From assembly GCA_011109175.1 (NCBI GenBank), contig RDEW01000019.1:1081845-1125110 (forward strand): 43,266 bases of DNA. Reading direction: 5' to 3'. The position numbers were made by a program, and so were the translations under genes. Below are positions 1 through 9,794 of the stretch, piece by piece. Positions within the stretch are counted from its first letter, which is position 1, and every line of letters begins with the position of its first letter. This DNA comes from Dicyema japonicum. Taxonomy: Eukaryota > Dicyemida > Rhombozoa > Dicyemidae. The notes below the pieces were generated by a model, which saw only the letters and a list, made by a program, of their open reading frames with translations, was not told where the DNA came from and did no database searches.

Positions 1-25
1 TTTCTCTCCGCTTGGAGACGTCCTC

Positions 26-390
26 GAGCGGATAGCATAGTTACTCAGTCTTCGATTACAAGACAAGCAACTTTTCTGTTGGATTCTATTGTGGACAATC
101 ATTGTTCGACCTCGTCTCAGGTTCTTCTTTAAAGAGCTTAACGTTCAATCTGCAATTAGAAAAAATTGAAACTTTTTCCGTTGATTTAACAGAATCGCGG
201 GATCACTATGTTTGTGGAGGTAATTAGGAGAGAAACCTCACAATTTGCATTGCTCTTGTCGGAGATGAAGTCAGTAACAGACAATCTGGTAGCTTAAAAT
301 GACGTCAAAATTAATTGATTGTCTTCTCGAGGACTCTAACCAGTTCTGTCCGTTGTTGAGTGATTTGGAATTATTCGTTTAGTTATTTAA
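26..390 (+). CDS. possible 3' end of an unassigned multi-exon gene
   Basis: A coding-like frame runs from the left edge (VTQSSITRQATFLLDSIVDN), then appears to continue after about nt 141 as SLTFNLQLEKIETFSVDL. Further fragments are SQFALLLSEMKSVTDNL and MTSKLIDCLLEDSNQ, ending at a TAG near 390. The pieces are joined only if short introns are assumed, one of them with a candidate AG at about 140, and I could not fix the splice sites. The composition (amphipathic, serine- and leucine-rich) is protein-like and the region is less AT-rich than the sequence after 420. No family was recognised. It could equally be a decayed gene. Confidence 0.3.
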
Positions 391-875
391 AATCCGTGGA
401 ATTTCCAAGTTTAAGCATTTGTGAATTCTCAGATGATTAAATCAGTCTAGAATACATTTTTTCGCTTGCATTGTCAGAATATCACCCCAAAAAATTTCAT
501 AGTCTACATGAGGTTTAGAAAGAAATCTACTCATCAGCTAATAGACAAATTGCTTAGAATTTCACTATTTTTAGACACCATCAAAAAATAATGTAAAAAT
601 TCATTACTTTTATATTTTTTATTATTATGAAAATTTATAAAATTAATAATTTATATAAATTAAATAATTACTATTTTTGATGTGGATCGAAAATCGTCAC
701 ATCTCTTCCACTGGAAAACCAAAATTCCCCAGTGGATTACCTTTGTTTACGGAACTTCCAATTTTTAATTTAAACTTCGGAACCAGACCACCTTTTTCAT
801 TTTTTGACTCAAGCGAAGAACTAAAGTACAATAATTTCTACTATAACGCACCTTTTGTTTTTAAACTGGCATAAA
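391..875. other. AT-rich intergenic stretch
   Basis: Mostly AT-rich spacer, especially 580-675. A 65-codon open frame on the plus strand (677-874) has no recognisable similarity and no supporting splice structure. I see no gene here that I can support. Confidence 0.5.
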
Positions 876-1110
876 TTACTCAGCCGTCTCCTGATATAAC
901 CAATTCAAAAAATTGACAATAACTCGACCAAAGGCATCGGAGGACTGATTTGGAACGATGTATTGGATAGGTCCTCCCTCATTGCTGATTATTCGGAGTG
1001 TACCATTTGACAGAAAAATAAGGAAAACCATAACACGATCAAGTTCTGGGCAATTACTCATAAGAGACGTATCGTTCGCCTAGCTTCCTTCACCGATTAA
1101 TTATTACTGA
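876..1110 (-). CDS. unassigned exon with hydrophobic core
   Basis: A minus-strand open frame of 61 codons ends in a stop at 876 and contains LDRVMVFLIFLSNGTLRIIS and GRVIVNFLNWLYQETAE. Upstream, a 23-nt GT...AG segment could be spliced out, which would join SVKEARRTIQ to LDRVMVFLIF. The alternation of beta-like and helical segments resembles a small folded domain, but I do not recognise the family. The start is not determined. Confidence 0.3.
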
Positions 1111-2127
1111 TTATTTTCACGGTGGTTACATAATGAATGCATACCTAGTATCGTCTCCCTATTTCGCTAGGTGATAGACAGAAAACGGTAGGGATATCGG
1201 AAGATCAACCTGATTTGAAGGCAGTAAATACAGACTTTATAAAGTGCTTTCCAAATATACCCCAGATCAGAATGGAGTCAAAATTGAGCAAGTTACGAGC
1301 GGAGAATGCTTCAGACACGTGAAATACTCGAAAGGTCAAAAGAGAGTAGGAAGACGAGACTACAATATAGGAAGAAGTCAGAGAGAGTTAATATGAGTCA
1401 CAAGAGGAAGAGCAAAAGTTTTTGTACCGTCTCCATTGTTGAAAGCGGTGTTTATTCAACGGAAAAACAGGAAAATTCTGCACAAATGGAGAAAAAGAAA
1501 GAATTGGAGAAAAGGTTTTAAATCCAACGTCAGAAATCACTAAGGTCCAGGAGGAGTCGACGTCACGGATGATGGCAGAATCAAACCGAGGGAATACCTT
1601 CACTGAATTTGCTATATGTGGTTATGGACATCTGGAGGTAGCCTATGATGATGGAAGATCCGTGAATTGAGAAGGCAACAACATGAAGAAATTGATTCAC
1701 TTTGTCAAAAATTGATGTGTCTTTTGTGTTACAATTTGCGGAGTGAAATCGACTTGTTAATTTTCTGAGAATATTGGTGCGTTGAAATGTTACTCGTTGA
1801 TTCTAGAAAACTCTTCTACAACTCGTATGGAAAGAGAAAGTGACCATGAATAAATTCACCGGACTTTTTTATATTTTAGAGAGAAAACTTGAGATAACAT
1901 TTGGCTGCTAATCAAGTAAAAATCATATAAATGGAATGCGATTATTAAAAAACTTTACTTAATTTAAAATTTTTATTATATGATTCGTCATTATGTTTCG
2001 TATTACTTTGAAGTGCATGAACCGTCTCAAAAGGAATAATTTCATTCTCCAAAAACGTGGGTGAAAGGACTCGAAAACGATATAGGTGGACAAAAGCGTA
2101 TATTGTCGGCTTTTTGTCAATCAAACG
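1111..2127. other. unassigned region with degenerate coding-like stretch
   Basis: Around 1268-1480 (plus) a frame reads VKIEQVTSGECFRHVKYSKG, then a very basic segment, interrupted by stops. It looks like a decayed protein, possibly transposon-derived, but cannot be assigned. The remainder to 2127 is AT-rich and shows no supportable gene. Confidence 0.3.
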
Positions 2128-2870
2128 TCAAAGGATGACATCTCTTCTGCACAAGTTGAATGAGTTATGAAGATCCAATTTGAAAGGGGTACAATCTTTA
2201 GCTCCAGATGGATAGTTGGTGAACTCCCTAGCCACAATGGACGCCCCCACTTCGCATCCACGTCTGACTCCTACGTTTGAGCTGTAGTGGATGCAAGTCG
2301 TCAGAACTATTTGCAATGATTGACGACTAGCAATCTTTCCAGAAAGGGGCGGGAAACATTGCCAACAGTAATAGGACGAATTCCGCCGTCTTTCTCCCCT
2401 CAATTGATCATGTCCCCAACCTAGTTAGATTAGTTTTTGATTAAAATCAGAGATTGTCCCAGAAAGCAAGGTTTTCATAAGATCCATAACTCTTCTGATA
2501 GAAGAATAGTTGGCTGGCCAACAGATGAGTAAAAAGGTCCATAGATTTTATGGCTTAATCCCATCAACTCCCCCACTACTGCTCTTTTGGAATGGTATCA
2601 CGAAGTTTGGAGGAAAGATACGTCGCCCTGAAAAACATCGGACAGAGATGAGAAGTGAGTTCTTTGAGTTCTGAAACGTTTCTAAAGGAATTATTGGGGG
2701 ACGTACGAATAGAAGTGAGTTTGTCATAAGATTTAACCAGAGAGGCGCACAAATATCGTCGGCTTCTCAGATGCCCTACTAATCACTCAACAAAATCAGC
2801 AGGTGATAACTACCGAAGATGCAAACGGGGGACGAAATTAGTGAAAAAAAAGTAATGAAATTAAGTCACA
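2128..2870. other. non-coding or decayed region with a diverged echo of the bHLH gene
   Basis: A 91-codon minus-strand frame (2128-2403) has no recognisable similarity. At about 2697-2740 the sequence GGGGACGTACGAATAGAAGT, followed by a TTTGTCATAAGATTTAA match, resembles nt 3211-3255 inside the bHLH gene. A short diverged duplicate of that gene's 3' part therefore lies here. Nothing else is supportable. Confidence 0.35.
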
Positions 2871-2875
2871 ACTAA

Positions 2876-3536
2876 CTAATCTTCTATCTTAAGAATATTA
2901 TTGAGAATGTCCCTATCAGAGGGTTCATCGTCAATAAACAAGTACTCCCCGTTATTCAACGCTATAGTATCAAAAGGCTCATCAATCCAATTATTATCAC
3001 ATGACTCATCCAATGGCATTTCATCAAGTGGGCATGTGTCTCCTTTCATCTCATTGAAGCCTCTTTTACGGGATTCAATGTCAATTTCTTCCTGATATGA
3101 AAAATCCGGTGACCGAGTCCAAATGATCCATATCAGAGACTTTAATAGTCTCCACACGGATTTAGATATTGCCATCAAATCCGAATAATCTGACGAAGTT
3201 TCTATTATTGGGAGACGTACGAAGAGAAGTGAGTTCTTTGTCATAAGATTTAATCATCTCCATGTAAGCGTCCAATGTATCATTAAAAAAATCGATATAT
3301 GAAAGATATTCCAATGCTGTTGTCAAAATCTGAACTCGGGACATCTGACATAAATAAATGTTAACTTTTTTATTTCGTGAAGGGATGACATCTCCCAGAT
3401 TATTGAAGGATCCTTTTAGCATATTTCTTCGTTCTCTCTCCATCAAATTGTGATATGCTCGTCGGAGCTGAAAATTAGAGGTTATTTCAAGTACATTGTC
3501 GTCTTCAGAAGAAATTGAAGGAAGTGTAGTGTACAT
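2876..3536 (-). CDS. MAX: MAX/MYC-like bHLH transcription factor
   Basis: MAX-family proteins are basic helix-loop-helix factors that bind E-boxes in the nucleus as dimers with MYC, MXD or MAX. After removing two in-frame introns (27 nt at 3468-3494 and 21 nt at 3345-3365), the protein reads RRAYHNLMERERRNMLKGSF, then a loop, then MSRVQILTTALEYLSYI. The His, Glu and Arg of the E-box-reading basic helix (H-N-x-x-E-R-x-R-R) are present, and SRVQIL matches the start of helix 2 in MAX (SRAQIL). After helix 2 comes a short coiled-coil-like segment. The 3' part is less certain: an intron must remove the TAA near 3160, and a further 22-nt intron joins SDMDHLDS to EEIDIESRKRGF. The acidic tail ends in NNILKIED. 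The protein is about 170-190 aa, close to MAX. A MYC or MLX relative remains possible because the zipper is poorly conserved. The start ATG is at 3536. Confidence 0.72.
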
Positions 3537-3689
3537 TATGGCTACTTTGTAAGATTTATAAAAAATTAAACTAGGCTAAAACGTAAGGCGCAGAAAAGCG
3601 GGTGAAATTTAAATGTTAATTTAATTTATTTAAATTATTTAATGTTAAATAATAACTATTAAATATTAAAAATATATTTAAATACAAAT

Positions 3690-3835
3690 TTTTAATTTAA
3701 TAACCCGAGAAGAAAACACCAGGAATAAGCTTACTAATTAAGTGATCCTTTACAAATTAATTATAAAACACCAGGAAAAGAAGGAAAAGCTTACTAATTA
3801 AGTGATCCTTTACAATTTAATTATATTTTCAAGTG
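3690..3835 (-). repeat. tandem pair of LINE 3' tails
   Basis: Read on the minus strand, two copies of GGATCACTTAATTAGTAAGC lie about 62 bp apart, each followed by a CCTGGTGTTTT segment and an AT-rich end. This is the same 3'-terminal motif (end of ORF plus start of 3' UTR) seen on the other LINE ends in the window. The pair is either two very short 5'-truncated insertions or a local tandem duplication of one. Confidence 0.6.
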
Positions 3836-3879
3836 GCCTCTTAAATAATGTTAATTAGTGTCTAAGAAAGCTAGTTCCT

Positions 3880-4035
3880 CTCCTCATTCGGATGCCTCTG
3901 CGAGATGACAGAAGGCTCTTTCAATGGAAGATCACAGAAGTTAGATAGCTCGTTTTATTGCAGGAACTGGGATTACCTAAGTGTTTGATTTTTCTGTCTT
4001 TCTCTGTGATCCCGGGGTTCAAAATAAATAAGAAA
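3880..4035 (+). mobile_element. 5'-truncated LINE 3' end
   Basis: The plus strand carries the decayed LINE C-terminus MEDHRS*IARFIAGTGIT-stop. This aligns with EHREKMARLLRDAGIT-stop of the near-complete LINE at 6.87 kb. It is followed by a T-rich 3' UTR, the GC-rich inverted repeat CCCGGGG near 4013 and an A-rich end (AAATAAATAAGAAAG). One in-frame stop shows it is dead. Confidence 0.6.
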
Positions 4036-4085
4036 GCTATGAAAGTAATATTCAATTGATTTTAAGATTTAGGGGAATTATAATC

Positions 4086-5270
4086 CTAATTGGTTTTTCC
4101 TTTCACGTTTAGTAATGCATGTTTTCCAATTTTATTAGAGGGAGCGCCGAACACTATCGAGCGATAGAAGCTATTCGTCAATGTCAATAAAAGTCTAAAA
4201 TGAAGCCAACAGATGGTCATGCAGCGGCGGCCGTGACTGAGTGGATATTCCCTTTCAGAATGGCGAGCGAGTTCGCTTAAATAACCAACAGCGCTAATGG
4301 GGATATCCCTGATCGTGCAGAAATCCGATTCCTTAGACGACTCAAGAATTCCAGCATCGCTGGCACAAGGGTAATTCCTACTTTGATCCATAAGCATCCA
4401 TCTTCCTATTCATACTCTATAATAAGAAGACTGCAAACTCACCCTCTAAAAGAAAAACTGAAACTCATCATCTTTAGCAACAAATAACAATAATAAACCT
4501 TATAAGTTTCGGTATCTTCTACAACAACCTATTCATCTTAAAACTTTCTAAATTTTTGTGAACCTCGTACTACACAACAGTGTGAATCCAGTTATATCTC
4601 AATATCTTGGAATGGAATAACGAAAAAATAAAAAAATCCAATTTATTTGGTTGAGTGAGCCGTCAGATTGTTTCTCATCACATAAAAACAGAGCCTTTCG
4701 AATGGGTTTTATCCAGTGTTTCGCATATCTGACGAATAGTTCTCCTTTAATAAGGCAGACTCTTTTTTGACACAATTCCTCCAAAGCATTGTTTCCACAA
4801 TGGTAAGCGACGTGTATCTCTTGTGGTTGGTATTAACTTTAAACGACCACAAACTTGTGCTTCTGTTTCGAATTTTCAAGATAGATATTCGTCTATCAGA
4901 CGGAAGTTTTCATCTTTTTTAGCTCTAAACTTCTAACCTGATGATACATGCACGTCTTGTTTTTCAGCATGAATTTTAGCATGTTGTACTCTTCGTTATT
5001 TTGTATGATCACTTTATAAGGCATCTGAAGAACGTTGTTAGCGTGGTACTTTTTTAAATTTATTGTCAAAAAGTTGGTAAGCCAACAAAAATTGGCCTAA
5101 ATTTTTTATAATAATTATTATTATTACTTAAGATTAATCTCCTGTATAAATAATAATATTTTATAAAAAATTCATAAAAATATTCATAAACTTAAGTATT
5201 GATTATTGACAGGAATCTTCTGGTCGAGAAATCTCAAACGAAAAACTATATACTCTAAGGAAATCCGGAA
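4086..5270. other. unassigned region with short minus-strand frames
   Basis: Two minus-strand frames, 4086-4397 (103 codons) and 4599-4784 (61 codons), have no recognisable similarity. Another minus-strand frame around 4690-4830 reads RYTSLTIVETMLWRNCVKKE and could be an exon. No start, stop and splice pattern could be assembled. The part after about 5090 is AT-rich spacer. Confidence 0.3.
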
Positions 5271-5271
5271 G

Positions 5272-5514
5272 TCACGGATTTATAGGCATACCAAGAAATA
5301 CACTTCCAAGATGATTACTAAACACCAAGTCGTAAATAAGTGACAGCACACGATCTGGACGATGTACAAATGCGGGTCCGTACAAAATTGCGTGTGCAAG
5401 GATGGCGATGAGGATTGCTGCAAAGCGAAATCCGTTTACATCCGTCAAATCGAGTCTAGTGCTAGCTCGTGACATATCATCCCAAGATAAAAACTGCCCA
5501 CAATAGAATGACAC
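5272..5514 (-). CDS. unassigned small membrane-type protein
   Basis: An 80-codon frame carries a probable transmembrane helix (GFRFAAILIAILAHAILYGP) after a short polar N-terminus, then a mixed C-terminus ending in FLGMPINP. An internal 22-nt GT...AG segment (GTAAACGGATTTCGCTTTGC plus AG) has the size and form of the introns seen in the recognised genes. Removing it would shift the downstream frame into another hydrophobic reading (IVQIVCCHLFTTWCLVIILE). I cannot decide which is real. No family was recognised. Confidence 0.4.
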   Translation of the reverse strand: MSFYCGQFLSWDDMSRASTRLDLTDVNGFRFAAILIAILAHAILYGPAFVHRPDRVLSLIYDLVFSNHLGSVFLGMPINP

Positions 5515-5779
5515 CCTTTATATACTCAAGTACTCTCCCAGGATATTGATTCATGATTAGATATAATTCTTATCTTTCAAGTACTGTTAATTAAGAATAT
5601 CTAACTAACAAATAATCATTACTTTTGTTGTGAAATGGCTTTATACGACACAATGAGTCTGAAGTTTATATCGTCATAACACGTGTTAACTATAGTTGTG
5701 GTTATTTTACTGAAATTGTGAGCAACATAATCTCCTCTTCCCAGCGAAAACTAAATTTTGTAAAAACGCTACTCGGATA

Positions 5780-6115
5780 CTACAAGATATGTTTTCCCTC
5801 CCAACAGTAGATCATCTCTACTCCCATATATACTACCGTCAATCGTCTACTCCTGCGCGGCATGAGGGTACTGGTAACCTATCCTATACCAATCTAAAAA
5901 AATAAACTCCATCCAAGAGGCAGTAACGAGGACCCTACAAAAATCTGCCTCGACACTAAAACCGACCCCGTTCGAGGGATTCGTGAGGAGAACGGGAGCT
6001 TAGCCAGAACCTCTAAACCTCCGAAAAGTGGTTCGTCCATACAGGAAGTGTGTCGGCACTTGAGAGGAACAAGTTTGTTAATGCAAGCTTCATGGTCTGT
6101 GATGTGCACATTGAG
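5780..6115 (+). mobile_element. LINE ORF2 C-terminal relic
   Basis: The plus-strand reading YTNLKKINSIQEAVTRTLQK aligns with LTKIQEIQSRAKKLLEKYTD near the end of the LINE at 6.87-9.7 kb. Across a frameshift, VVRPYRKCVGT-stop-EE aligns with PRPYRKCVGSRSEH of the same element. Frameshifts and a stop mark it as dead. It does not extend to a recognisable 3' tail. Confidence 0.55.
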
Positions 6116-6208
6116 TAAATATAATCAAAATTTAACAAAATAATTCATTAAGTAATACACTCAGTAAAGTAGGAACTTGGGCCCATTTAATTTGTTCCTT
6201 TTTCTACC

Positions 6209-6640
6209 TTATTTCTTTAAAACACCCATAATAGCGATAATTATCACAAAAACAGCGATGATCACACCATTGAAGCCAAAAAAGTCAATATTCTGATAAA
6301 CGGACCTCGGAAGTGATAAAGTACGCATAATGAAAAGTGTAGGTGGAACATGGATTGATATCCCAATACCATTCTCTGCAACCAAACTCACGTTATATTG
6401 GCCTGACATATTTATCGCATCAAGTTTATTTGCAACAGAAGAATTAATTGACACAAATACTGAACTATAACTAATAAACCCAGAAAATTAAACATGAAGA
6501 GACTCAATTGTGTCCAAATATTCGAGGATATTAGCTCCATTTAGATTCAGTATTTTTGACAAAACATCCCATAACAGATAAATCTGCTATTATAACTTGT
6601 GTTACTGGTTTTATCACTCCAGTTACATACAGGGTCACAT
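6209..6640 (-). CDS. unassigned type I membrane protein C-terminus
   Basis: The terminal exon (6209-6454) has a beta-rich lumenal-type segment (SGQYNVSLVAENGIGISIHV), a juxtamembrane stretch and a clear C-terminal transmembrane helix (GVIIAVFVIIIAIM) followed by GVLKK, so a very short basic cytosolic tail. Upstream on the same strand VTLYVTGVIKPVTQVIIADL and FSGFISYSSVFVSIN look like further exons separated by short introns. The layout recalls small ER proteins of the TRAP or EMC type, but no diagnostic motif is visible and I assign no function. Confidence 0.4.
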
Positions 6641-6871
6641 AAGATCTAGGTTTAGAGCGCGGAAATCTCATTGGAAACTTTACTTTTCAGATAATTCGTG
6701 TTAAATGATTAAGTAGGTTCATCTTTAATTAAATTAAAATGGTAATGTTGCATTTAATGAGCTATATTTTTTTGAGAAAAAAAATAATAAAATAATTATA
6801 TTATTAATTATATCAGCATATTTAGAGTAACTTTCTTTTATATTTTTAAATATTTAAATTTAGCGTGCTTC

Positions 6872-7981
6872 ATGTGGTTCACCGTTTCTGGTGGCGTCGG
6901 ATATAGTCCTAAACTATATCTAAAAAGAACCATTTGCTCTCTACCAACCAGAGGACTTCCCACTGGACGGCATTCTCTCACTGTTGGAACATTCTATCGA
7001 TTGAGACTGTTGACCTCAGGAGACGTGGAACAAAACCCAGGCCCAAAGAAGTTAACAATCCAAAGCTTAAACATAAACGGGATCAGAGGAAAAATTGCCG
7101 AACTTTCCTTATTCTTGGAGAGGAACAGAGTGGACATCTGCCTTCTCCAGGAAACGAAACTTTCAAATAACATTCCTACTCCTCTCTTTAACGGATACAA
7201 CACAGTAAGATCCGACCGCCCATCTGGTCAAGGAGGGGGTCTACTGACTCTTGTGAGAAAAGGAATAAAATACCTCGAGAACCCTTCTCTTTACAAGAGC
7301 TTAATGGAAGACTCGAACACGGAGATAATTGGAATCTCTGTTATAACTTCCATTGGAAAAATTGAAATTGCGAATGTTTATGTTCCTCCTCCTGGCTCCT
7401 GCAAGAAAAATTTCTCCTTTGACCTATCTACCTTGGACAAACTGGAGAACTTGCTTTTATGTGGAGACCTTAATGCGAAGCACCCTTCTTGGTTCCGCTA
7501 CCAATCCGCTGATAACAGAGGAAACCTGCTATTATCCCAAATGCAAAACTTAATAATCATCAACAACCCGATAAAGAACACTAGGACACCATACAACACG
7601 AAGGACATGGTGACATCTCCGGACTTATCCGTCTGCTCACCTCGTCTTTCCACGATCATTAATTGGACGGTCCGTTATGACCTCCGGAGCGACCACCATT
7701 CAATGTTAATGAAGCTGAACTGCGAGCCACGCTTTGTACCGAAGCCTATTCATTTCTATGATTACAAAAATGCAAATTGGACTGGCTTTACAAATTTCGT
7801 TGATTCAAAACTGCAACATTTCCAATCTGAAAATTTCTCCTCCATAGACAAAGCTGTATACTATTTCAACAAAATAATCATTGACGAAAAATATTTTTAT
7901 CAGAAAAGCATATATAAAAAACGAAAAATTGAAATACGACTCAAAAACAAGGAAAATAATTATGGAAAGAAACAACCTTAA
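6872..7981 (+). CDS. LINE leader, 2A-like motif and APE endonuclease domain
   Basis: The frame has 369 codons. Residues 41-58 read FYRLRLLTSGDVEQNPGP, an exact match to the D-V/I-E-x-N-P-G-P 2A consensus, at which ribosomes release and restart between Gly and Pro. The endonuclease follows directly from residue 61 with all expected catalytic blocks: SLNINGI (Asn), CLLQETKL (Glu), NVYVPPP (Tyr), CGDLNAKH (Asp/Asn), SPDLSVC (Asp) and SDHHSM (Ser-Asp-His). This domain nicks target DNA to prime reverse transcription. Placing 2A right before the endonuclease would separate the leader from the enzyme. The frame ends prematurely at a frameshift, and the linker continues in another frame (7930-8110, KIIMERNNLKKMIHRSREVI). 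Confidence 0.88.
   Translation: MWFTVSGGVGYSPKLYLKRTICSLPTRGLPTGRHSLTVGTFYRLRLLTSGDVEQNPGPKKLTIQSLNINGIRGKIAELSLFLERNRVDICLLQETKLSNNIPTPLFNGYNTVRSDRPSGQGGGLLTLVRKGIKYLENPSLYKSLMEDSNTEIIGISVITSIGKIEIANVYVPPPGSCKKNFSFDLSTLDKLENLLLCGDLNAKHPSWFRYQSADNRGNLLLSQMQNLIIINNPIKNTRTPYNTKDMVTSPDLSVCSPRLSTIINWTVRYDLRSDHHSMLMKLNCEPRFVPKPIHFYDYKNANWTGFTNFVDSKLQHFQSENFSSIDKAVYYFNKIIIDEKYFYQKSIYKKRKIEIRLKNKENNYGKKQP
7019..7045 (+). other. 2A-like ribosome-skipping motif
   Basis: These nine codons encode GDVEQNPGP, preceded by the hydrophobic run YRLRLLTS as in known 2A sequences. All positions known to be needed (D-x-E-x-N-P-G-P) are present. Similar N-terminal 2A motifs are known from some LINEs of trypanosomes and marine invertebrates. 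Activity in this animal is inferred. Confidence 0.85.
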
Positions 7982-8122
7982 GAAAATGATACATCGTTCA
8001 CGAGAGGTTATTAATCGAATCAGGTCACTAAACATTCTTATCACGAAAAGCACAAACAACACCCAAAGGAAGAAACTCATGCGAATCTCTGCTGCCATGA
8101 ATAACAGACCTCAATTTCCAAC

Positions 8123-9496
8123 ATGTGGAAGATGTTGAGGCGTCTGAAGAACCCAGAATACGAAGATAACAAAGAACAATGCCAGCTCAATCTGAATAAA
8201 TATATGAAACATTGTATTCGAATCAGTCACATTCCTTATAAAAAGATTAACACACAAACGAAAATAAAGAGAAAGCCATCCAAATTTGCCCCGCTGATTT
8301 ATTTTCTCCCTAAAGATGTATCCAAAGCAATATCAAATCAGAAAAAAACAAACTCATGTGGCCCAGACGGAATTCCTCTTATTCTGCTGAAACACTTGGG
8401 CCCAGCATCAATAAATGCATTAACAAACATCTACAACACATCGCTGAACAGAAATACCATACCGACTTTGTGGAAACTATCAAAAATTCGACCAATATTG
8501 AAGCCGGGAAGACCGAAGAACGATCCCGGCTCTTACAGACCAGTTTCCCTTATATGTGTTTTGTCGAGGATCCTGGAGAAACTGGTCCTAAAAGTTATTC
8601 GCCCTTTTCTCCCACAACCTACATTCCAACATGGCTTCAAGGAAGGATTATCAACAACCTCCTTCCTAACAACATTAATGAAGTTCATAACTGAAGGACA
8701 CAAGAACAAGCCAAAACAGGAAAAATCGGTCATATGTACGATCGATATTCAAAAAGCTTTCGACTCTGTCCCAAGGAAGATCCTCATACGAAAAATATTT
8801 TTGACAAAAATTGATGCACCATTAAAGTTATGGTTAGCAAATTTCGTAAGTGGACGCCGAGGGAAAGTATCCGTCGGAAACAAGAGTTCCAGATCGGGAT
8901 TATTACCCAATGGTGTACCCCAAGGATCTCCTCTGTCACCAATCCTTTTTAATTTGTTTTTGAGTGATCTCCCCGTACCTATGAATAATAATGACATGCT
9001 ACTTTCCTATGCCGATGACATAGTTGTCGCATCTAGAGACGTAAACGTCGAACATGCTAAAGAAAGACTACAAGGAATACTAAATAACATATATGGATGG
9101 TTGTGCGAGAATCGATTAAATGCATGTTCCGAAAAGTCAGCAGTCACTCTATTTACTAAGAATAGAAAGATGGGAACGCAAACAATTGATGTCACGTTAA
9201 ATGGAGTACCTATACCACAAAAGAAAACGCAGAAGATACTGGGAGTAACTTTTGATACTTTCCTCTGCTTCTCAGCCCATGTGGAATCTATCATATCAAC
9301 CTGTGCAAAGAAGATCAATTTTGTAAAGGCCTTCCTTTGGAACTGTGGAGGAATTTATCCGCCAGGTATCGGGACCCTCTACAAGCAGTATGTCGAGCCA
9401 ACAATAGGCTATGCATGTGCTGCATGGGGATCTAACCTGTCGGCAACGAACCTAACAAAAATTCAAGAGATCCAGTCAAGAGCAAAAAATTACTAG
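8123..9496 (+). CDS. LINE reverse transcriptase domain
   Basis: The frame has 457 codons. RT blocks appear in order: SCGPDGIPLILLKHLG, IRPILKPGRPKNDPGSYRPV, IDIQKAFDSVPRK (motif A Asp), NGVPQGSPLSPILFN (motif B), SYADDIVVASRD (motif C, both catalytic Asp present), the thumb motif KILGVTFD and the C-terminal ATNLTKIQEIQSRAK. The catalytic core is intact. The frame stops at 9496 because one A is missing in an A-run. The shifted frame continues with LLEKYTDKEIAPRALE and ends PRPYRKCVGSRSEHREKMAR then LLRDAGIT-stop. The enzyme copies LINE RNA onto nicked chromosomal DNA. Confidence 0.88.
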   Translation: MWKMLRRLKNPEYEDNKEQCQLNLNKYMKHCIRISHIPYKKINTQTKIKRKPSKFAPLIYFLPKDVSKAISNQKKTNSCGPDGIPLILLKHLGPASINALTNIYNTSLNRNTIPTLWKLSKIRPILKPGRPKNDPGSYRPVSLICVLSRILEKLVLKVIRPFLPQPTFQHGFKEGLSTTSFLTTLMKFITEGHKNKPKQEKSVICTIDIQKAFDSVPRKILIRKIFLTKIDAPLKLWLANFVSGRRGKVSVGNKSSRSGLLPNGVPQGSPLSPILFNLFLSDLPVPMNNNDMLLSYADDIVVASRDVNVEHAKERLQGILNNIYGWLCENRLNACSEKSAVTLFTKNRKMGTQTIDVTLNGVPIPQKKTQKILGVTFDTFLCFSAHVESIISTCAKKINFVKAFLWNCGGIYPPGIGTLYKQYVEPTIGYACAAWGSNLSATNLTKIQEIQSRAKNY

Positions 9497-9794
9497 AAAA
9501 ATATACAGATAAAGAAATTGCCCCCAGAGCACTCGAGTCTATCATAGAGGCAACTGGAGGCAATTTCAGAAGAGGAAAGGAAAAAGACCCCCGTCCGTAT
9601 AGAAAATGCGTGGGATCACGGTCGGAGCATCGAGAAAAAATGGCCCGATTATTGAGAGATGCCGGGATCACCTGAATATTAGTTATTGGTTAAGACGGTG
9701 TTTCTTTGGCTTAAATAATAAAATAAAATAATATTTTTCTATAATTAAAAAATTTATAAAATGAAACATCACTACTTTAAAATAGACACACATT

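Larger units (their letters stand above)
6860..9760 (+). mobile_element. nearly complete non-LTR retrotransposon with 2A-like N-terminus
   Basis: One element carries, in order, a 58-residue leader ending in a 2A-like motif, an APE-type endonuclease, a reverse transcriptase and a short Cys/His tail ending in AGIT-stop at about 9675. An AT-rich 3' UTR with AATAATAAAATAAAATAA follows. The ORF is broken by frameshifts near 7970, 8110-8130 and 9487. The last is at an A-run where one added A would restore the frame, so this copy is recent but defective, or carries assembly errors. There is almost no 5' UTR before the ATG at 6872. No LTRs are present. By domain order it belongs to the APE-bearing I/Jockey/CR1 type of LINE; the clade is not resolved. 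Confidence 0.9.

Noticed and set aside
6209-6640. Assignment to a TRAP, EMC or ribophorin subunit
   Set aside because: Only the topology is similar; no diagnostic motif could be matched, so it is left unassigned.
6872-7056. 2A motif as a sign of an RNA virus insertion
   Set aside because: The frame continues straight into a LINE endonuclease and RT with the element's own 3' end, so the 2A belongs to the retrotransposon.
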